The translations under genes were made by a program, and so were the position numbers. From NCBI GenBank assembly GCA_026936335.1, contig JAPMXV010000043.1, positions 248,001 through 312,000 of the forward strand: 64,000 bases of DNA. The letters are read 5' to 3'. Shown here one piece after another: positions 1-11,072 of the stretch (its first letter is position 1; each line of letters opens with the position of its first letter). The DNA comes from Mantamonas sphyraenae. Lineage: Eukaryota; CRuMs; Mantamonadidae. Below the pieces are notes generated by a model. It was not told where the DNA came from, did no database searches, and worked only from the letters and a program-made list of their open reading frames with translations.

Positions 1-3000
1 AGTCTGCCGTTTGGGCTACGCACTACATCCAATTCACTGGCGAGTGGGACCCGCTCCAGGTCGATCACTTTATTGCCATGCTGTGGATCCTGCTGCGGCC
101 AACCTCAACCAACAACGCCGCCCTCCTCGGCTCTCAGCAGCTCAAGCAGACCTTTGAAACACTTGCAAATGCTCTCAGCGAAGCAGAGGCTCCCTCTCGT
201 GACGGTTGGGTGTTTATCGACGAAGCAGAGGCGCCTCCGCTAGACACCGACGACGGATGGTCCTCCTCCTCCTCGTCCGGGGCCGCAAAGACCCCTTCCG
301 ACCGCACCGCCGTGGACAACGAAGACACAATGGTGGCATTCTTCACGCAGTTTCCCTTTGTGCCCTTTTTCAACCACATTTTCGACGAGACGAGCACGGA
401 GCTCGACAGCCAGTTGCAAGTGTTTTCCCTCGGCTCGTTCCTTTTGCGCATTCTCTCGTCCGTGTTTGTCAACTACGGGCGCTACCGTCGATTTGTGCGC
501 ATTGCTGGCAAGACGGTGTGTATGCTGGTGCAACACGTGAGCGTGTGGTGCAATCGCGTGTTTGGCGCCGCGTACAACGCTGGCGTCGCTGTGTCGCCCC
601 GCATCCAACGTGAGCTCAACCAATTTTGCGGGTTGGCCGTTCAGTTCCTGTTGGGCTCCAAGGAAATGGGCGTGTGGCAATTCCTGTCCGATCTGCCATA
701 CCAGCATGTCAGCGGCCACTCCGCTTGGCTCATGCTTTTCCTCATGGTGTGTGGACGCCCACGCAGGGGCATGCAAGTGCCCTCTAGCAAGACCGAATGG
801 GACGATATGATGGACGACGACCACATGCGCCGAGTTCAGTTTGCCAAGCGGCTCGAGTCCAGCAAAGAGGCCCCTTTCCTGCTGATGGCCATCTCCGCGC
901 TCGCCTCGGCCCAATTCAGCAATGTGGACCTGTGTCGCGTCGTCGTCCAAGAGCTGTTTTACCCTTGCTACGTGCATCCTTCCTCCCGCGACCTCTTCTA
1001 CAAACAGGGTCGCGACCTGCTTGACCCGATTTGCCGCGTGCGCCCAGCCCTGATCTCCGACCTGCTGCAGGCCGCCGACACGCATATGGACCGCGTCGGC
1101 AGGATATCCATGCACATGTTCAAAGGCCTGCCTATGGAACTGTGGCGCCCCACCGAGGCTCACATCGACCTGCTTGGCACCTGGTTGCGCAAAGGCCTTG
1201 ATTCAGACGCGCACGCCGTTGCACGCTGCGTACTCGACGCCCTCGACTACAGCATCGACAACAGCGTCGAAGACGGTGCTGTGTACGACACGCTCACGGG
1301 TGTCCAGCAGGACCAGCTTCTGAACCGACATCTGGACGAGTCGCACCACGCCTTTCTGGGCCACAATGTTCACCTTCGCATTGCCCTACAATTGGCAGAG
1401 TCTGTGCGATTCCACATGTCCATGGCCAGCATGCTGACTTCGCTCAGTGGCAGTTGGTCGTCTGTGCACGCCTTTTCCGAATGGGCTTGGAAACTGGCCA
1501 GCAAACTGTACCTGACGTCGTACATGCGCACCCTCCAGCCCATGGACGTGTTCAAGGAGCCTTCCATGGGCGACATGGTCCAGATGCTCGACAGCGACAG
1601 GCCAGTGGCCAATGGTCTCGTTGCCTACCTGCTACTGCGCATCTCCACCGTCGGCGTCGACCCGGCGCTGTTTTCCAAGCATGGATGGCGTCTGTTGCAA
1701 CTCATGGTGTACGAAGCCACCCATCAGGACGCGTGGTGCCGTGTACTCTATCACATGCTGCCCACTCTCATGGCCAGTCCTGAACTCGACGCCGTCAGCG
1801 CGGCAAACGCATCCTCCTCCTCCTCCTCGTCTTCCACGCGCGGCCCTTCTACAGACACAGCAGACGCGCCGTCTTTGGACACAGATGCACACCCTACGCT
1901 GACCCAGCTGCTTACGGGGCTGTTCTACGCCGATCAGAGCATGGAAGCAAGCGCCACGGGCATCTACAATGCGTTCACAGGCACGCGAGACAAGGTGGGT
2001 CCGCACACAAGAAAGCTGGGCTCGCTGGTGAGCTTCCAGGTGTACACAGCATTTCTGAGCTACGGCGACCAAAGCAACATGGCACCGTCGGAGCAGCGGG
2101 CCAGTATCCTTCACTCGATTGCACGCTTCTGGATGCGAGAGCTTGCTGCCATGCCTGCATGGTACGCCGATCTGTGCACGTGCTACACGATGGAACAGCT
2201 GATGGGCGCCTGTCAGCTCTCGCGCTGCTCCGCTGCCATCCACACATGGGCCATGCAGCAGCAGGGCGCCCTGGAGCAGGCACGCGCCAACGACCAGTCC
2301 ATGTTTTCATTCTTTTCGTCCACACCCGAGTCCCTTGAAGCCGTCCTGGACAAGAACGCAGAGCTGCTGTCCAACTTTCCCCGTGTGGTGTACCACTTGC
2401 TCGCTGCCGTTGGGCGCCTGCAAGACCAACAAAGCGTGCACATCCAATCTTTGCTTGCACACCAAGTGCCGGGCAACCTGGACATCGATGCACTCCTCAA
2501 GCGTCTCAAGAGCTCCGACCGCAAGCTGCTGCGCGGCCTTGTGTTCTACCGCTGGGTGCACTGGGTCTGTCAGCTCGACTTGCACGATCCCATGCTCATT
2601 CTGTTTGCCCAGGGTATGTTCAAGAGCTTCTTTGTGCGCTGTGCCGAAACTTCACCTGCCGGTGCATACTTTCTCGGTGCCCTTCTCCTCTCGGGCAAGG
2701 AAGGGCAGCAATTGCGCGATTCTTTGGGCCAGCGCTTCCAACGCGCATCCCAGTACTACGCTGGTATGGCCGAAAAGGAAACGGGATATCGCAGCAGCGA
2801 TTCGTCGTCCTCTTCGTCCTCGTCCTCCAACTCGACCTCGGCGTGGTCCAAGGTGCATATGGAGGAGAGGAGGCCACAGTTTCGCATGCTGTCGTCGCTG
2901 TTCAACGCCATGTCGATGTGGCTGCAAGAGCAGAGCGTGTCGTATCTGGAGCAGCGGATGGCCTCTGCCGGCTACGACACGTCGGACGCGTGCACGCCGT

Positions 3001-6000
3001 ACATCGAGTCCCTGCTGCACGAGATGCCCCTCGAGTCGCAAGAGTGGTTGGATTTGGTGGATGGGACATCGCTTCGGCAGAGCATCCTGGAATCGTGGCG
3101 CCTGTGGCTGTTGCCAAGCTCCGTGCATCACAAACTCAGCGGCAGCCTGTTGGTCACATCGAACACGAGTGCAGACACGAGTGGCAGCAAGCGCAAGGGG
3201 TCAATTTTCACAGAGACGGGCGAGTACCTGCCTGCGCCGGAGTGGGACATGTCGCCGCCGGCTGTGGAAGCGCGAGACGTGGATTCGGGATACGAACTGA
3301 GCACGCTCGTGCACAAGGACATCTCGGAGCTGGTTCGGGTGGCGTCTCAGTTCCAGAAACGCTTGGAGCTGCATCTGGAGGTGGACCAGGAGTTTCTGGA
3401 GCTTGCGTGCAGGCAGTTTGAAAACCAGAGGCGTCAGAAGAAGGTGGTGCGCCCTTGTGTGAATGGTCCCTCCGTGTGCAGGCACCCACCCCAGTTTGTG
3501 CTGTCGTTCAGCGAGATTGTCAAGGTGGAAACGGTGCAGGTGGAGATTGGACACAACCGCAGCCGTGCGCGCGAGCTCATCACTCCCATGGACCTGCGCA
3601 GCAGCCTATGCACAACCATCCTGCGTGTGCAGCTGACAGTGGATGAACTTGCCAGCAGGCTGCATGCAAAACCCTCGCTGCTGGGCCAGGGCTGCCGCTG
3701 GTACTTCCAGCTCATGCAGCTGGACACAGATCAAACGCGCACCTTTCCGCCCACGCGCGACTTTCTGGAGACCACCCTGCGCCAGGTGGCTGCCAAGTTT
3801 ATGGCCAAGAGCCGACGCGATCTGCCTGCGTTTGTTCAGAGCATTGTGGCGCATCCACATCACACGTCGCTGTTGTGCGACCACGTGCACCCGAGTCTGG
3901 ATTACACCGTGTTTGTGGACATGTATGTCGATGTGCTCAATGCCGTGCCCGATCTGGGTCAGGCAAACGCACAGCTGCTCCTGGCTCGCTTCCCCGTGGC
4001 TCCATGGATGGAGAGCGGCGCCGCCGGGATGGCCGAACGCACGCAGCTGCTCGATGCCATCTTTGCACGTGTGCTGATCAACAAGAAATTGATGATCATG
4101 CGAGAGCTCTGGATGGATCAGCTGCAGGTGTTTGTGCAGGTGTACATGTCGGACGTGGCCTCGCATCAGGAGCACGTGTTGCGACTGCTGCTCGACGCCT
4201 CGGTCGATGGCTCCCTGGAACCCAGTGTGTGGAAAGCTGTCGGGGATGCGGGAATGGAACGCCAACTGGGTGCGCCTGCCTTGTTGGACACGGTGCAGGA
4301 CATTGTGGAGACCATGTGGAGTGTCCGGCACTCCAACGCGGCAGCTCGTCGTGTGTTCTTCTCGGCGTGGGCCGGGTACATTCCGCACCTGACTTCCCTG
4401 CTCTGTCGCATTGCGTGTGCCGACGTGCTGTGTGCACAGAGTGCGGCTGTGGTAGACGGCGTGCCTCCGTCGTGGCAGGCGCTGGTGGATTTTTCCAAAC
4501 CGCTCGTGTGCACGCTGGTCAAGGAAAACCCGCAGAGTCGAGGCAGCAAGGATCGCTTTGTATACGACGTGCCCTGGAACAAGGAATTTGGCGACGTGGG
4601 TCGTGGGGTCATCAAGAGCGTGTTTGAGTGCGTGCAAGCGCTCCACAGCAAGCAGCAGTGCACCGGTGCTGCTATCTTCCACCTGTACACTCAGCTGAGT
4701 GACGATGGGCCCGTGCAGATCCAACAGATGATCCACAACGCCATCAGCAAGCTGCCGTGGGAGGGAATCCCGGCAGCTTCGCCTCTGCTCGACGCCATGT
4801 TTTCACGTGTGCCTGCGTACGCCTCCAACTCCATCTCCCAGCACTTTTTCCTCAGCGACCTGATGCGCAGACTCGACTGGACGGCTGCGGCTGAGCAGGC
4901 CCTTTTGTTTGGCCAGCCCAATGTGGGCCAGTTTGCAGCCTCCGCTCTGCGTCTGCTCCTCATCTACCTCAACTCGCGTCCCATTCCCTTTGGGCCGTCG
5001 CTAACTTTTTTCTTGCTCCAGATGGCCAACAAGTTGCCATGGGACATGCTCTCTGAGTCGCAGTTTGCGGACATCCTTGCCGACCAAACTGTGCTCCACT
5101 GTCCCCTCGTCGAGGTGCCCCAGGATGCCAATTGGGCCAGCGGCCTCATGCCCGACAGCAGCCAGAGTCTGGGTGCATTCCTGAAGCACAGCGGCGACGG
5201 AGGGGCAAGCGACAAGTCGGTAAACGTGACCAACGTGTCCGACAAAGTCCTCCTCATGCTGCTGCTTCTTGGACGAGCAGGCGAGACCTCTGCACTGGAG
5301 AGTGATTCCTCACAGGAGGCCCCCAACGAAGACCTTGCGCGCATGTGCGCAAAGACAGGCCATTACGTCTCGTTTGTCAGCTCCATGCTGCGGCACACGG
5401 CCCCGCAACCTGGCAAAACCTACACCGAGAGTGCCATGGACGCAGTGTACTCCAGTGGGGCGTTTCTGGATTCTGTGTTTGAAGACACTCCATCGTCGAC
5501 GTCCTCCTCGGCCGCATCAGCCTCGTCGTCGTCGCACAACAGCAACATACTGCGGGTGCCTTTGTTCAACCTGGACGCGTACTGCGACCACGTTCACGCA
5601 ATGCTGGAGCTGACGGTGCTTGTGCAGACGCGTGGCAAAGGCATGGGAGCGCGAGTGGTGCAGAGCTGCGTGGAGCAGGTGGTGAGTCTGATCAACGCGC
5701 AAAAGGGCCCATCCACAGCGCGTGTGGTCATGGAAACAGTGAGCGAATTTGTGTGCGCACATCCTCACGTGGCCTCGGACGTGCTCGACGTGGCATGTCG
5801 TCGGGTGGCCAGCCTCGAGCTGTTGGCCGATCTTTGCGAAGTTTGCATCGAAGCGGCCGGCAACGCAAGCCACAGCTGGCACGAGGCCATACAGCAGCTG
5901 CAGATCCCGCAGATGCAGTACGAAGACTTTCTCAACCTGTGCCTGGAACGTGGCCTGGGCCTGACGCTGTGCACTCACGCGTTGCAGCTACTGGCAACTG

Positions 6001-6596
6001 GCTCCGACGAGAGCCACCTGCGCCACGTGCTGTACCGAACCTCGTTGTGGGCAGTCAGTTTTGTGCCCCAGGCAGGTCTGAACGAGTACAAGGCGGTGAT
6101 TCTGTGGTCTCTGACCATGCAGCAGATGCTCTTGCATGTTGTGCGTGCACACGACGAACAGCTGGCCGAAGCCCTGCTCACACTGGCCAACCACCTGTTG
6201 GACAAGATGGGCGACCCGGGCATCCTCGATGGCTTTCTGAAAATGGTTGGGGTGCAGCGCAGCGGCCTGTCCCAAGGCTTCCAGTTGTTCAGCAAGCACT
6301 TGGGCGCGTACCTGTTGCACCTGCTCGTGTCTCGAGACATGGTGACCAACAGCAAGCTTTTGAACAAAGCCACGGCCAAGCACGAGAAGCTGTTTGCAAG
6401 CATGGCCGGCCTTGCATTTGCACGCGAGAATTCGGCGTACGAACAGGAGCTGGAAACAGCCCAGCAGTTGATGGTCAGCGATGTCCAGGCCTGCCAGTAT
6501 GTGTCTCAAACGGCCCCTTTGTTCTTTGCCAACGACGAGGGGGTTCACTGGGACTGGATGCTGGACATCAACAACGAGATCGGAGAGGAGGAGTGA
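1..6596 (+). CDS. EPG5: EPG5 homologue (autophagy tethering factor), 5' end outside the window
   Basis: One uninterrupted frame runs from the window edge to TGA at 6594-6596. It is open upstream of the first ATG (78), so the N-terminus lies to the left; at least 2,197 codons are present against about 2,580 aa in human EPG5. Recognition rests on an N-terminal block that matches the human protein in order: GWVFIDEAEAPP (human TWTLVDE type), then VAFFTQFPFVPFFNHIF, then RYRRFVRIAGKTV, then MGVWQFLSDLPYQH. The rest is helical with serine-rich linkers (about residues 60-70, 590-600, 910-925 and 1805-1825 from the first ATG). EPG5 is a Rab7 effector that tethers autophagosomes to late endosomes or lysosomes. 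No intron is seen in 6.6 kb. The 3' end converges on the next gene with 20 bp between stop codons. Confidence 0.88.
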   Translation, partial: SAVWATHYIQFTGEWDPLQVDHFIAMLWILLRPTSTNNAALLGSQQLKQTFETLANALSEAEAPSRDGWVFIDEAEAPPLDTDDGWSSSSSSGAAKTPSDRTAVDNEDTMVAFFTQFPFVPFFNHIFDETSTELDSQLQVFSLGSFLLRILSSVFVNYGRYRRFVRIAGKTVCMLVQHVSVWCNRVFGAAYNAGVAVSPRIQRELNQFCGLAVQFLLGSKEMGVWQFLSDLPYQHVSGHSAWLMLFLMVCGRPRRGMQVPSSKTEWDDMMDDDHMRRVQFAKRLESSKEAPFLLMAISALASAQFSNVDLCRVVVQELFYPCYVHPSSRDLFYKQGRDLLDPICRVRPALISDLLQAADTHMDRVGRISMHMFKGLPMELWRPTEAHIDLLGTWLRKGLDSDAHAVARCVLDALDYSIDNSVEDGAVYDTLTGVQQDQLLNRHLDESHHAFLGHNVHLRIALQLAESVRFHMSMASMLTSLSGSWSSVHAFSEWAWKLASKLYLTSYMRTLQPMDVFKEPSMGDMVQMLDSDRPVANGLVAYLLLRISTVGVDPALFSKHGWRLLQLMVYEATHQDAWCRVLYHMLPTLMASPELDAVSAANASSSSSSSSTRGPSTDTADAPSLDTDAHPTLTQLLTGLFYADQSMEASATGIYNAFTGTRDKVGPHTRKLGSLVSFQVYTAFLSYGDQSNMAPSEQRASILHSIARFWMRELAAMPAWYADLCTCYTMEQLMGACQLSRCSAAIHTWAMQQQGALEQARANDQSMFSFFSSTPESLEAVLDKNAELLSNFPRVVYHLLAAVGRLQDQQSVHIQSLLAHQVPGNLDIDALLKRLKSSDRKLLRGLVFYRWVHWVCQLDLHDPMLILFAQGMFKSFFVRCAETSPAGAYFLGALLLSGKEGQQLRDSLGQRFQRASQYYAGMAEKETGYRSSDSSSSSSSSSNSTSAWSKVHMEERRPQFRMLSSLFNAMSMWLQEQSVSYLEQRMASAGYDTSDACTPYIESLLHEMPLESQEWLDLVDGTSLRQSILESWRLWLLPSSVHHKLSGSLLVTSNTSADTSGSKRKGSIFTETGEYLPAPEWDMSPPAVEARDVDSGYELSTLVHKDISELVRVASQFQKRLELHLEVDQEFLELACRQFENQRRQKKVVRPCVNGPSVCRHPPQFVLSFSEIVKVETVQVEIGHNRSRARELITPMDLRSSLCTTILRVQLTVDELASRLHAKPSLLGQGCRWYFQLMQLDTDQTRTFPPTRDFLETTLRQVAAKFMAKSRRDLPAFVQSIVAHPHHTSLLCDHVHPSLDYTVFVDMYVDVLNAVPDLGQANAQLLLARFPVAPWMESGAAGMAERTQLLDAIFARVLINKKLMIMRELWMDQLQVFVQVYMSDVASHQEHVLRLLLDASVDGSLEPSVWKAVGDAGMERQLGAPALLDTVQDIVETMWSVRHSNAAARRVFFSAWAGYIPHLTSLLCRIACADVLCAQSAAVVDGVPPSWQALVDFSKPLVCTLVKENPQSRGSKDRFVYDVPWNKEFGDVGRGVIKSVFECVQALHSKQQCTGAAIFHLYTQLSDDGPVQIQQMIHNAISKLPWEGIPAASPLLDAMFSRVPAYASNSISQHFFLSDLMRRLDWTAAAEQALLFGQPNVGQFAASALRLLLIYLNSRPIPFGPSLTFFLLQMANKLPWDMLSESQFADILADQTVLHCPLVEVPQDANWASGLMPDSSQSLGAFLKHSGDGGASDKSVNVTNVSDKVLLMLLLLGRAGETSALESDSSQEAPNEDLARMCAKTGHYVSFVSSMLRHTAPQPGKTYTESAMDAVYSSGAFLDSVFEDTPSSTSSSAASASSSSHNSNILRVPLFNLDAYCDHVHAMLELTVLVQTRGKGMGARVVQSCVEQVVSLINAQKGPSTARVVMETVSEFVCAHPHVASDVLDVACRRVASLELLADLCEVCIEAAGNASHSWHEAIQQLQIPQMQYEDFLNLCLERGLGLTLCTHALQLLATGSDESHLRHVLYRTSLWAVSFVPQAGLNEYKAVILWSLTMQQMLLHVVRAHDEQLAEALLTLANHLLDKMGDPGILDGFLKMVGVQRSGLSQGFQLFSKHLGAYLLHLLVSRDMVTNSKLLNKATAKHEKLFASMAGLAFARENSAYEQELETAQQLMVSDVQACQYVSQTAPLFFANDEGVHWDWMLDINNEIGEEE

Positions 6597-6616
6597 TCTG
6601 ATCTGCAGATTCAAAA

Positions 6617-8092
6617 TCATCGAAAATGCACTCTCTGTCCACCCAGACCCACAAGCCAGCCCAACACACGCTCCATTACCTCGTCGGGCAACGTACTCCA
6701 GTGTGCACTTGGTGTGTACGCGTCCATGCCTCCTGCGGAAAACATGCGTTCCCTTTCCTCTCCGTTCATGAGCAATCCCATTTCCGCTGCTCCGTCAATC
6801 TCGTCATCCCACATCCAATGCCAAGAACGTCGCCATCCACGACTGTGAGCCCATTGTCGTGCACAGCAGCCGTAGTCCTCGCCATACGGGTGCAAGTCGG
6901 GACTTGCCCCCCACTCGCGTAGCAAATCAACCACTCGGTCGTTCTCCTCTTCCACAGCAATCATCAGTGCTGTTTTCTTCCCTCGCGGAATGTACCGTGA
7001 TTCAGGTACGGTCCAGGCGTCCACAGCAACGCCCCACTCGAGTTGTTCCCTCATCTCGTCCAGATCGCCCTCCTTCACTGCCTCCAGGAAATCATGTTTG
7101 TGTTGGCTGCTTGTTTGCATCACTTCCCGCATTTTGGGGTCGATGATGACTCCCAAAACGTATGTACGCTTGTTGGCGTGCAGGGCCTCGCGGAAGAACT
7201 CGGATGCCGCAGCCGACATGTTGCGGTTGAGGCACAAGTCGAGACGCTGCAAGGAGGGTGACCGTGCAATCGCTTCACTGATGCTCCTTGCTCCACCGTC
7301 TCCCACACGGTTGTTGTGCAGTGAAACCATGCTCAGCGAGGGGCATTCCCCCAACCCCGGTGCCAGGGCGGACGCCACCTTTTCGTTCACTGAGCACTCT
7401 CGCAGATACAAACATTGCAATGTTGTGCTCTTGCACAGAGCATCGGACAGCGCAGCCGCGCCCTGGACGCCGAGGTAGGCGCCGGGCAAGGAGAAGACTC
7501 TCAACCTTGGCAAATCACACAGAGTCTTGGCCAATGCCACTGTGCCACGTGTTCCAATCCCACAATTGTACAGCGACAGGCTGTAAAGGCGTGGCAACAA
7601 TGGCAACACACCAGCTAGCAGTTCGGCGCCGTCGTCGCCAAGCAAACCGCTGTTGAGAACCAGGTTCTGCAGATGACAACGGCGGCCCAATGCCTCTGTG
7701 AACTCCTCTATGGCTTCTCCCTGAATCGTGGCGTTATGGAGTTCCACTGTTGTGATCTCCAACGGCGTTGATGCCACCAAGAGAGCGGCAGCTTCGGCAT
7801 CCAGGTTGGCAGAGCTGACTTTCAGCGTCTCCAGCCTCACACACGCACGCACCACCTCTGCCAGCACATCCAAGGCGTCCTTTTCGATGCATTCAGGGTA
7901 AAGCGAGATCTCGCGCAAATACTGCAGTGCCGCACCGGCCTCGAGCAACTTGCCGAGACCCGCCGAGTCGAGTCGCACACGTTCGGCAACCTTCACCGCA
8001 TGCGACTTGGACAGCGCTTGGCAAATGTCATCAACAGTTCCATCGTCAAACAACTCTGGCCAACTGGGGTCCACTTTGCGGGTGCGGCTCAT
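6617..8092 (-). CDS. LRR (RNI-type) plus ankyrin repeat protein
   Basis: 491 aa from ATG at 8092; the frame stays open 80 codons further upstream but has no ATG there. Residues about 70-320 form ribonuclease-inhibitor-like leucine-rich repeats of about 28 residues, with consensus such as LYSLSLYNCGIGTRGTVAL. Then comes an ankyrin-like pair: residues about 335-400 contain DLDEMREQLEWGVAVDAW and KTALMIAVEEENDRVVDLL. The C-terminus ends with LPDEVMERVLGWL, which resembles the first helix of an F-box. The same LRR-then-ankyrin order, with a related stretch around LLDWGVSVNTW, occurs in the larger gene at 33198-36145, so both may belong to one expanded family. Function unknown; protein-protein scaffolding is likely. 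Confidence 0.75.
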   Translation of the reverse strand: MSRTRKVDPSWPELFDDGTVDDICQALSKSHAVKVAERVRLDSAGLGKLLEAGAALQYLREISLYPECIEKDALDVLAEVVRACVRLETLKVSSANLDAEAAALLVASTPLEITTVELHNATIQGEAIEEFTEALGRRCHLQNLVLNSGLLGDDGAELLAGVLPLLPRLYSLSLYNCGIGTRGTVALAKTLCDLPRLRVFSLPGAYLGVQGAAALSDALCKSTTLQCLYLRECSVNEKVASALAPGLGECPSLSMVSLHNNRVGDGGARSISEAIARSPSLQRLDLCLNRNMSAAASEFFREALHANKRTYVLGVIIDPKMREVMQTSSQHKHDFLEAVKEGDLDEMREQLEWGVAVDAWTVPESRYIPRGKKTALMIAVEEENDRVVDLLREWGASPDLHPYGEDYGCCARQWAHSRGWRRSWHWMWDDEIDGAAEMGLLMNGEERERMFSAGGMDAYTPSAHWSTLPDEVMERVLGWLVGLGGQRVHFR

Positions 8093-8384
8093 CAAAACAC
8101 GTTGGTTGCAATTGCGCGTGGAATCCGTTTCATTTCTGTTTGTGGTGTCCTCTTGAGTGCACCCACGTGTCCCTCGATTGGCAGAGAGAGCTGCGCCGAC
8201 AGCACCCGTCGCGCACGCGCCATGTGGTGGGGCAGCAGGGAAGGCCGTTCTGGACGAGACCAGTAGGCTTCCTGCGCGCTCACACGCACGCAAAGCGATG
8301 CAGCGACCAGGCAGACTGAGTTCGCGCTCCAATCATCTGCAGCTGGGACGACCTGTGGAGCAGTCTGAGGAAACAGTCGGAGTC

Positions 8385-10851
8385 TCACTCGGTCTTCTGC
8401 TTGCCCTTCCCTTGGGGCGGAATCTTGGCCTTGGCCAGCCGCGCCTTGTAGGCAGCCTTGACTCGCGAAAACATGAGCACCTGGAAGGCGGCTGCGGCGT
8501 AGTTGGTAAGCAGGACAGTGGTTGCGCCGACTGCGCCCAGGAGCCAGGGCAGGAGAACGGGGTTTACGTATCGCAGCACGGCGTGGTCGACGTGAAGGAT
8601 GGGTTTACCCAGAGCAGCATGGGTCAGAGTCAACATGAGGCTGATGGTGCCTGCGGAAAACAGCCACTGCACAAACGGCAGTTGCGGCTTGAGCATGAGC
8701 GTGAGCGGCAACGACGCAGCCAGCCAATAGGCAAGCAGCACGTACCAGTCAGCACGCACCCACGGTTGCAGCGCAAACAGGACAGAGGCACCAAACAGCA
8801 GGAGCATGGACATGATGAATGCGGTGAGCTGCGCGCCAACCTTAAAGTTGGCCGGGTTGAACAGGTGGGCCGGGGTCAGCTCTGCGCTGTTGCCGTGGCT
8901 GTCAAACAGACTCATCATGTCGGCCAGAGCCTGGTCGATGGCCACACGGAACATGTCAGCGTCTGTGTCCTCGCAGCGGCGGTAGGAGGTGACCGAGTAG
9001 AACAGCTCGTCGGCCTTCTTCATGTCGTAGTTCACGCCGTAGCCGTCGACCTTGACAGGGGCAAAGCCGTTGGGATACATGTAGTTGACAGTAGGCACTT
9101 GCGAGGTGGACAGGCGCCAGTCGCTGCTCTTGGCAAACGAGGGATCGTTGAACAGCTCCGGGGTCGGCTTGCCATGCGTGGCGGCAATCATGCGCAGACC
9201 CAACAGGCTACGATCGACATCCTTTGCATCCAAACAGCGCAGGGCTTGCTTTGCATGAAGTGCAGAACATTGGCGCAGCTTGTTGGCCTTGGCCTGTCGC
9301 GTGTGCTGCGACTGTTCGTCCGTCATCATGCGCACCCACTCAAGCACCTGCGGTTGTGCCGTACGGATCGTCGACGTGCGACCATGGCGAAACTTGCGAA
9401 TGTGGCACGACTCGTACGTTGCCGTCAGCTCGCCGTAGCAGCGGTACCACGCAAGCTGCATCGCCAGTTGCATGAAAGCATCCGGTCCACACCGCGCCGC
9501 AGTCTTGATTTGCTCGCGTCCAAATGGGCGGAAGCGAGACATGGCAAACTGGACGTCGTGGGCCACCTCGTCGGCAGCCTTGCGTCCGGCAGCCAAAGCG
9601 TCGCGGACAGTTTGGTCCACATTCCACTCCAAACGCTTGGCCTTGGGCAAGCTGCGCGTGATCTTGGCCTTTCCGAGAGTCGACAGGCTCTCGTCCATCA
9701 TCGTGCGGCAGGTGTTGAGGACCCAGTCGGTGATGTTGGAGGCCACGATGCCGTCCATGAGCGAATGCTCCAAGTTGCCACACCCTTCGCCGTTGGTGAA
9801 AAAGTACACTTGGTTGCCTGCGTCGTACCACATGTTGTGCGACGAGTCTGCGTTGCCGTGCAATCCCACCTTGCCCAACTGCACGCGGTCTTTCGGTGCA
9901 TAGTCTTCGAGCACAAACCAGATCAGTGCCGTCTGCACGTCCTCCAGCGACGCCTCGTTGACACCGCCCAGGCTACGTGTGTGCTCCACGCACTCGTACC
10001 ACGCGTCTCGGTCCAGGTATGTGCCCAGACCCATGCTTGGGTACTCGTCGACATCTCGTGCCGCATCCGCTTGCTCCACCACCGTCTGCAGCATTGCATA
10101 CAGCTCATGCGGCTCATAGTCTGCCTCGCCATCGTCAGGGATAACGTCCAGGCGGAAATACATGCCCTTGCGGGCCACAATGATGTGGCGCGAGTTTTCG
10201 GCGGTGCGCAGATGGTCGGCCTCTTTACCCGGCACACGATTGCATCCATACATGCGCGGGTATTGAGCCATGGAAAGAGGGTGCGTCTGGAAGAACTCCA
10301 CGGGAAATTCTTCGCTGTCAATCATTCGCTTGGAGCGGATGAGCGAGCCGAGATGGAACGCGGCTCGTTTTACGCCGTCCAGTTCGTACTTGCCGGCAAA
10401 CGACTCGTACGACATGAACACATTGGAGTTGCACACCAGCGGTGCACGGTACGAGTGGTACGCGAGGTACTCCCACCACTCCTCCAGCTGGTGTCCACAC
10501 GTGTCCAGCCCGGAGAGTTGTGTACGATTTTGGGTGTAAGTCGCGGTCCGAAATTTTAGGCGTAAAACATGCCGGGGCCCTCCGGGAACGGAGCGGCGTC
10601 GAAGACGGTATCGGTCACACTCACCAAGTCTTGCCCTCCTTCATCTTGGCGTCTGCTCGCTCCTGCAATAAGCCCTGCAGCTCGGTGCACTCCTTGGACG
10701 CCACAAAGTCGTCCACAAGCTTTTGCGTCCGCGCAATTTGGTCTGCGTCATGCACAACAGCCTTCACCGACTCCATGTACTCGGCTAGCGCCGCCTTCAT
10801 GTCCGGTACGGGCAGGTATGGCAGAGAGTCTTCGAATGCGAGCATGGACAT
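8385..10851 (-). CDS. Carnitine/choline O-acyltransferase family enzyme with C-terminal membrane segments
   Basis: Two exons: about 10851-10625 (starts MSMLAFEDSLPYLPVP, the typical N-terminus of the family) and about 10487-8385. Family signatures are THPLSMAQYPRMYGCNRVPG, the catalytic histidine in NLEHSLMDGIV, LFNDPSFAKSSDWRLSTSQV and GFAPVKVDGYGVNY. These enzymes move acyl groups between CoA and carnitine. After the enzyme domain there are about 160 extra residues with three to four hydrophobic segments and a Lys-rich tail (KGKGKQKTE), so it is probably anchored in a membrane, unlike soluble carnitine acetyltransferase. Conserved W-LEEWW spans the splice junction, but the only GT-AG pair (donor GTGAGT at 10624, acceptor CAG at 10488) is one nucleotide out of phase. 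A missing G at the donor would repair it. Acetyl versus long-chain specificity is not assigned. Confidence 0.85.
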
Positions 10852-11072
10852 GGTGAAACGTTGCGTGTGTGGTCTTTCGGGGAGATTGTAGTTTGTTGTG
10901 TTCGCGGTGACGCCGTTTCCACACACTCACACACATACACACACAACTGCATGGAGAGGCTGCGCTGGCCTTTCGTGCTGTGTGTGGTTCGGTTTGTGCA
11001 CTTGTTTGGATGTCGAGGGACCATGCGCAGGGAAGGACAGCGAAAAGGAGGTTGCCGTTCGTGCCTTTTTCC

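Noticed and set aside
8157-10559. 800-codon plus-strand frame
   Set aside because: Antisense shadow of the carnitine acyltransferase exon, which has unmistakable family motifs.
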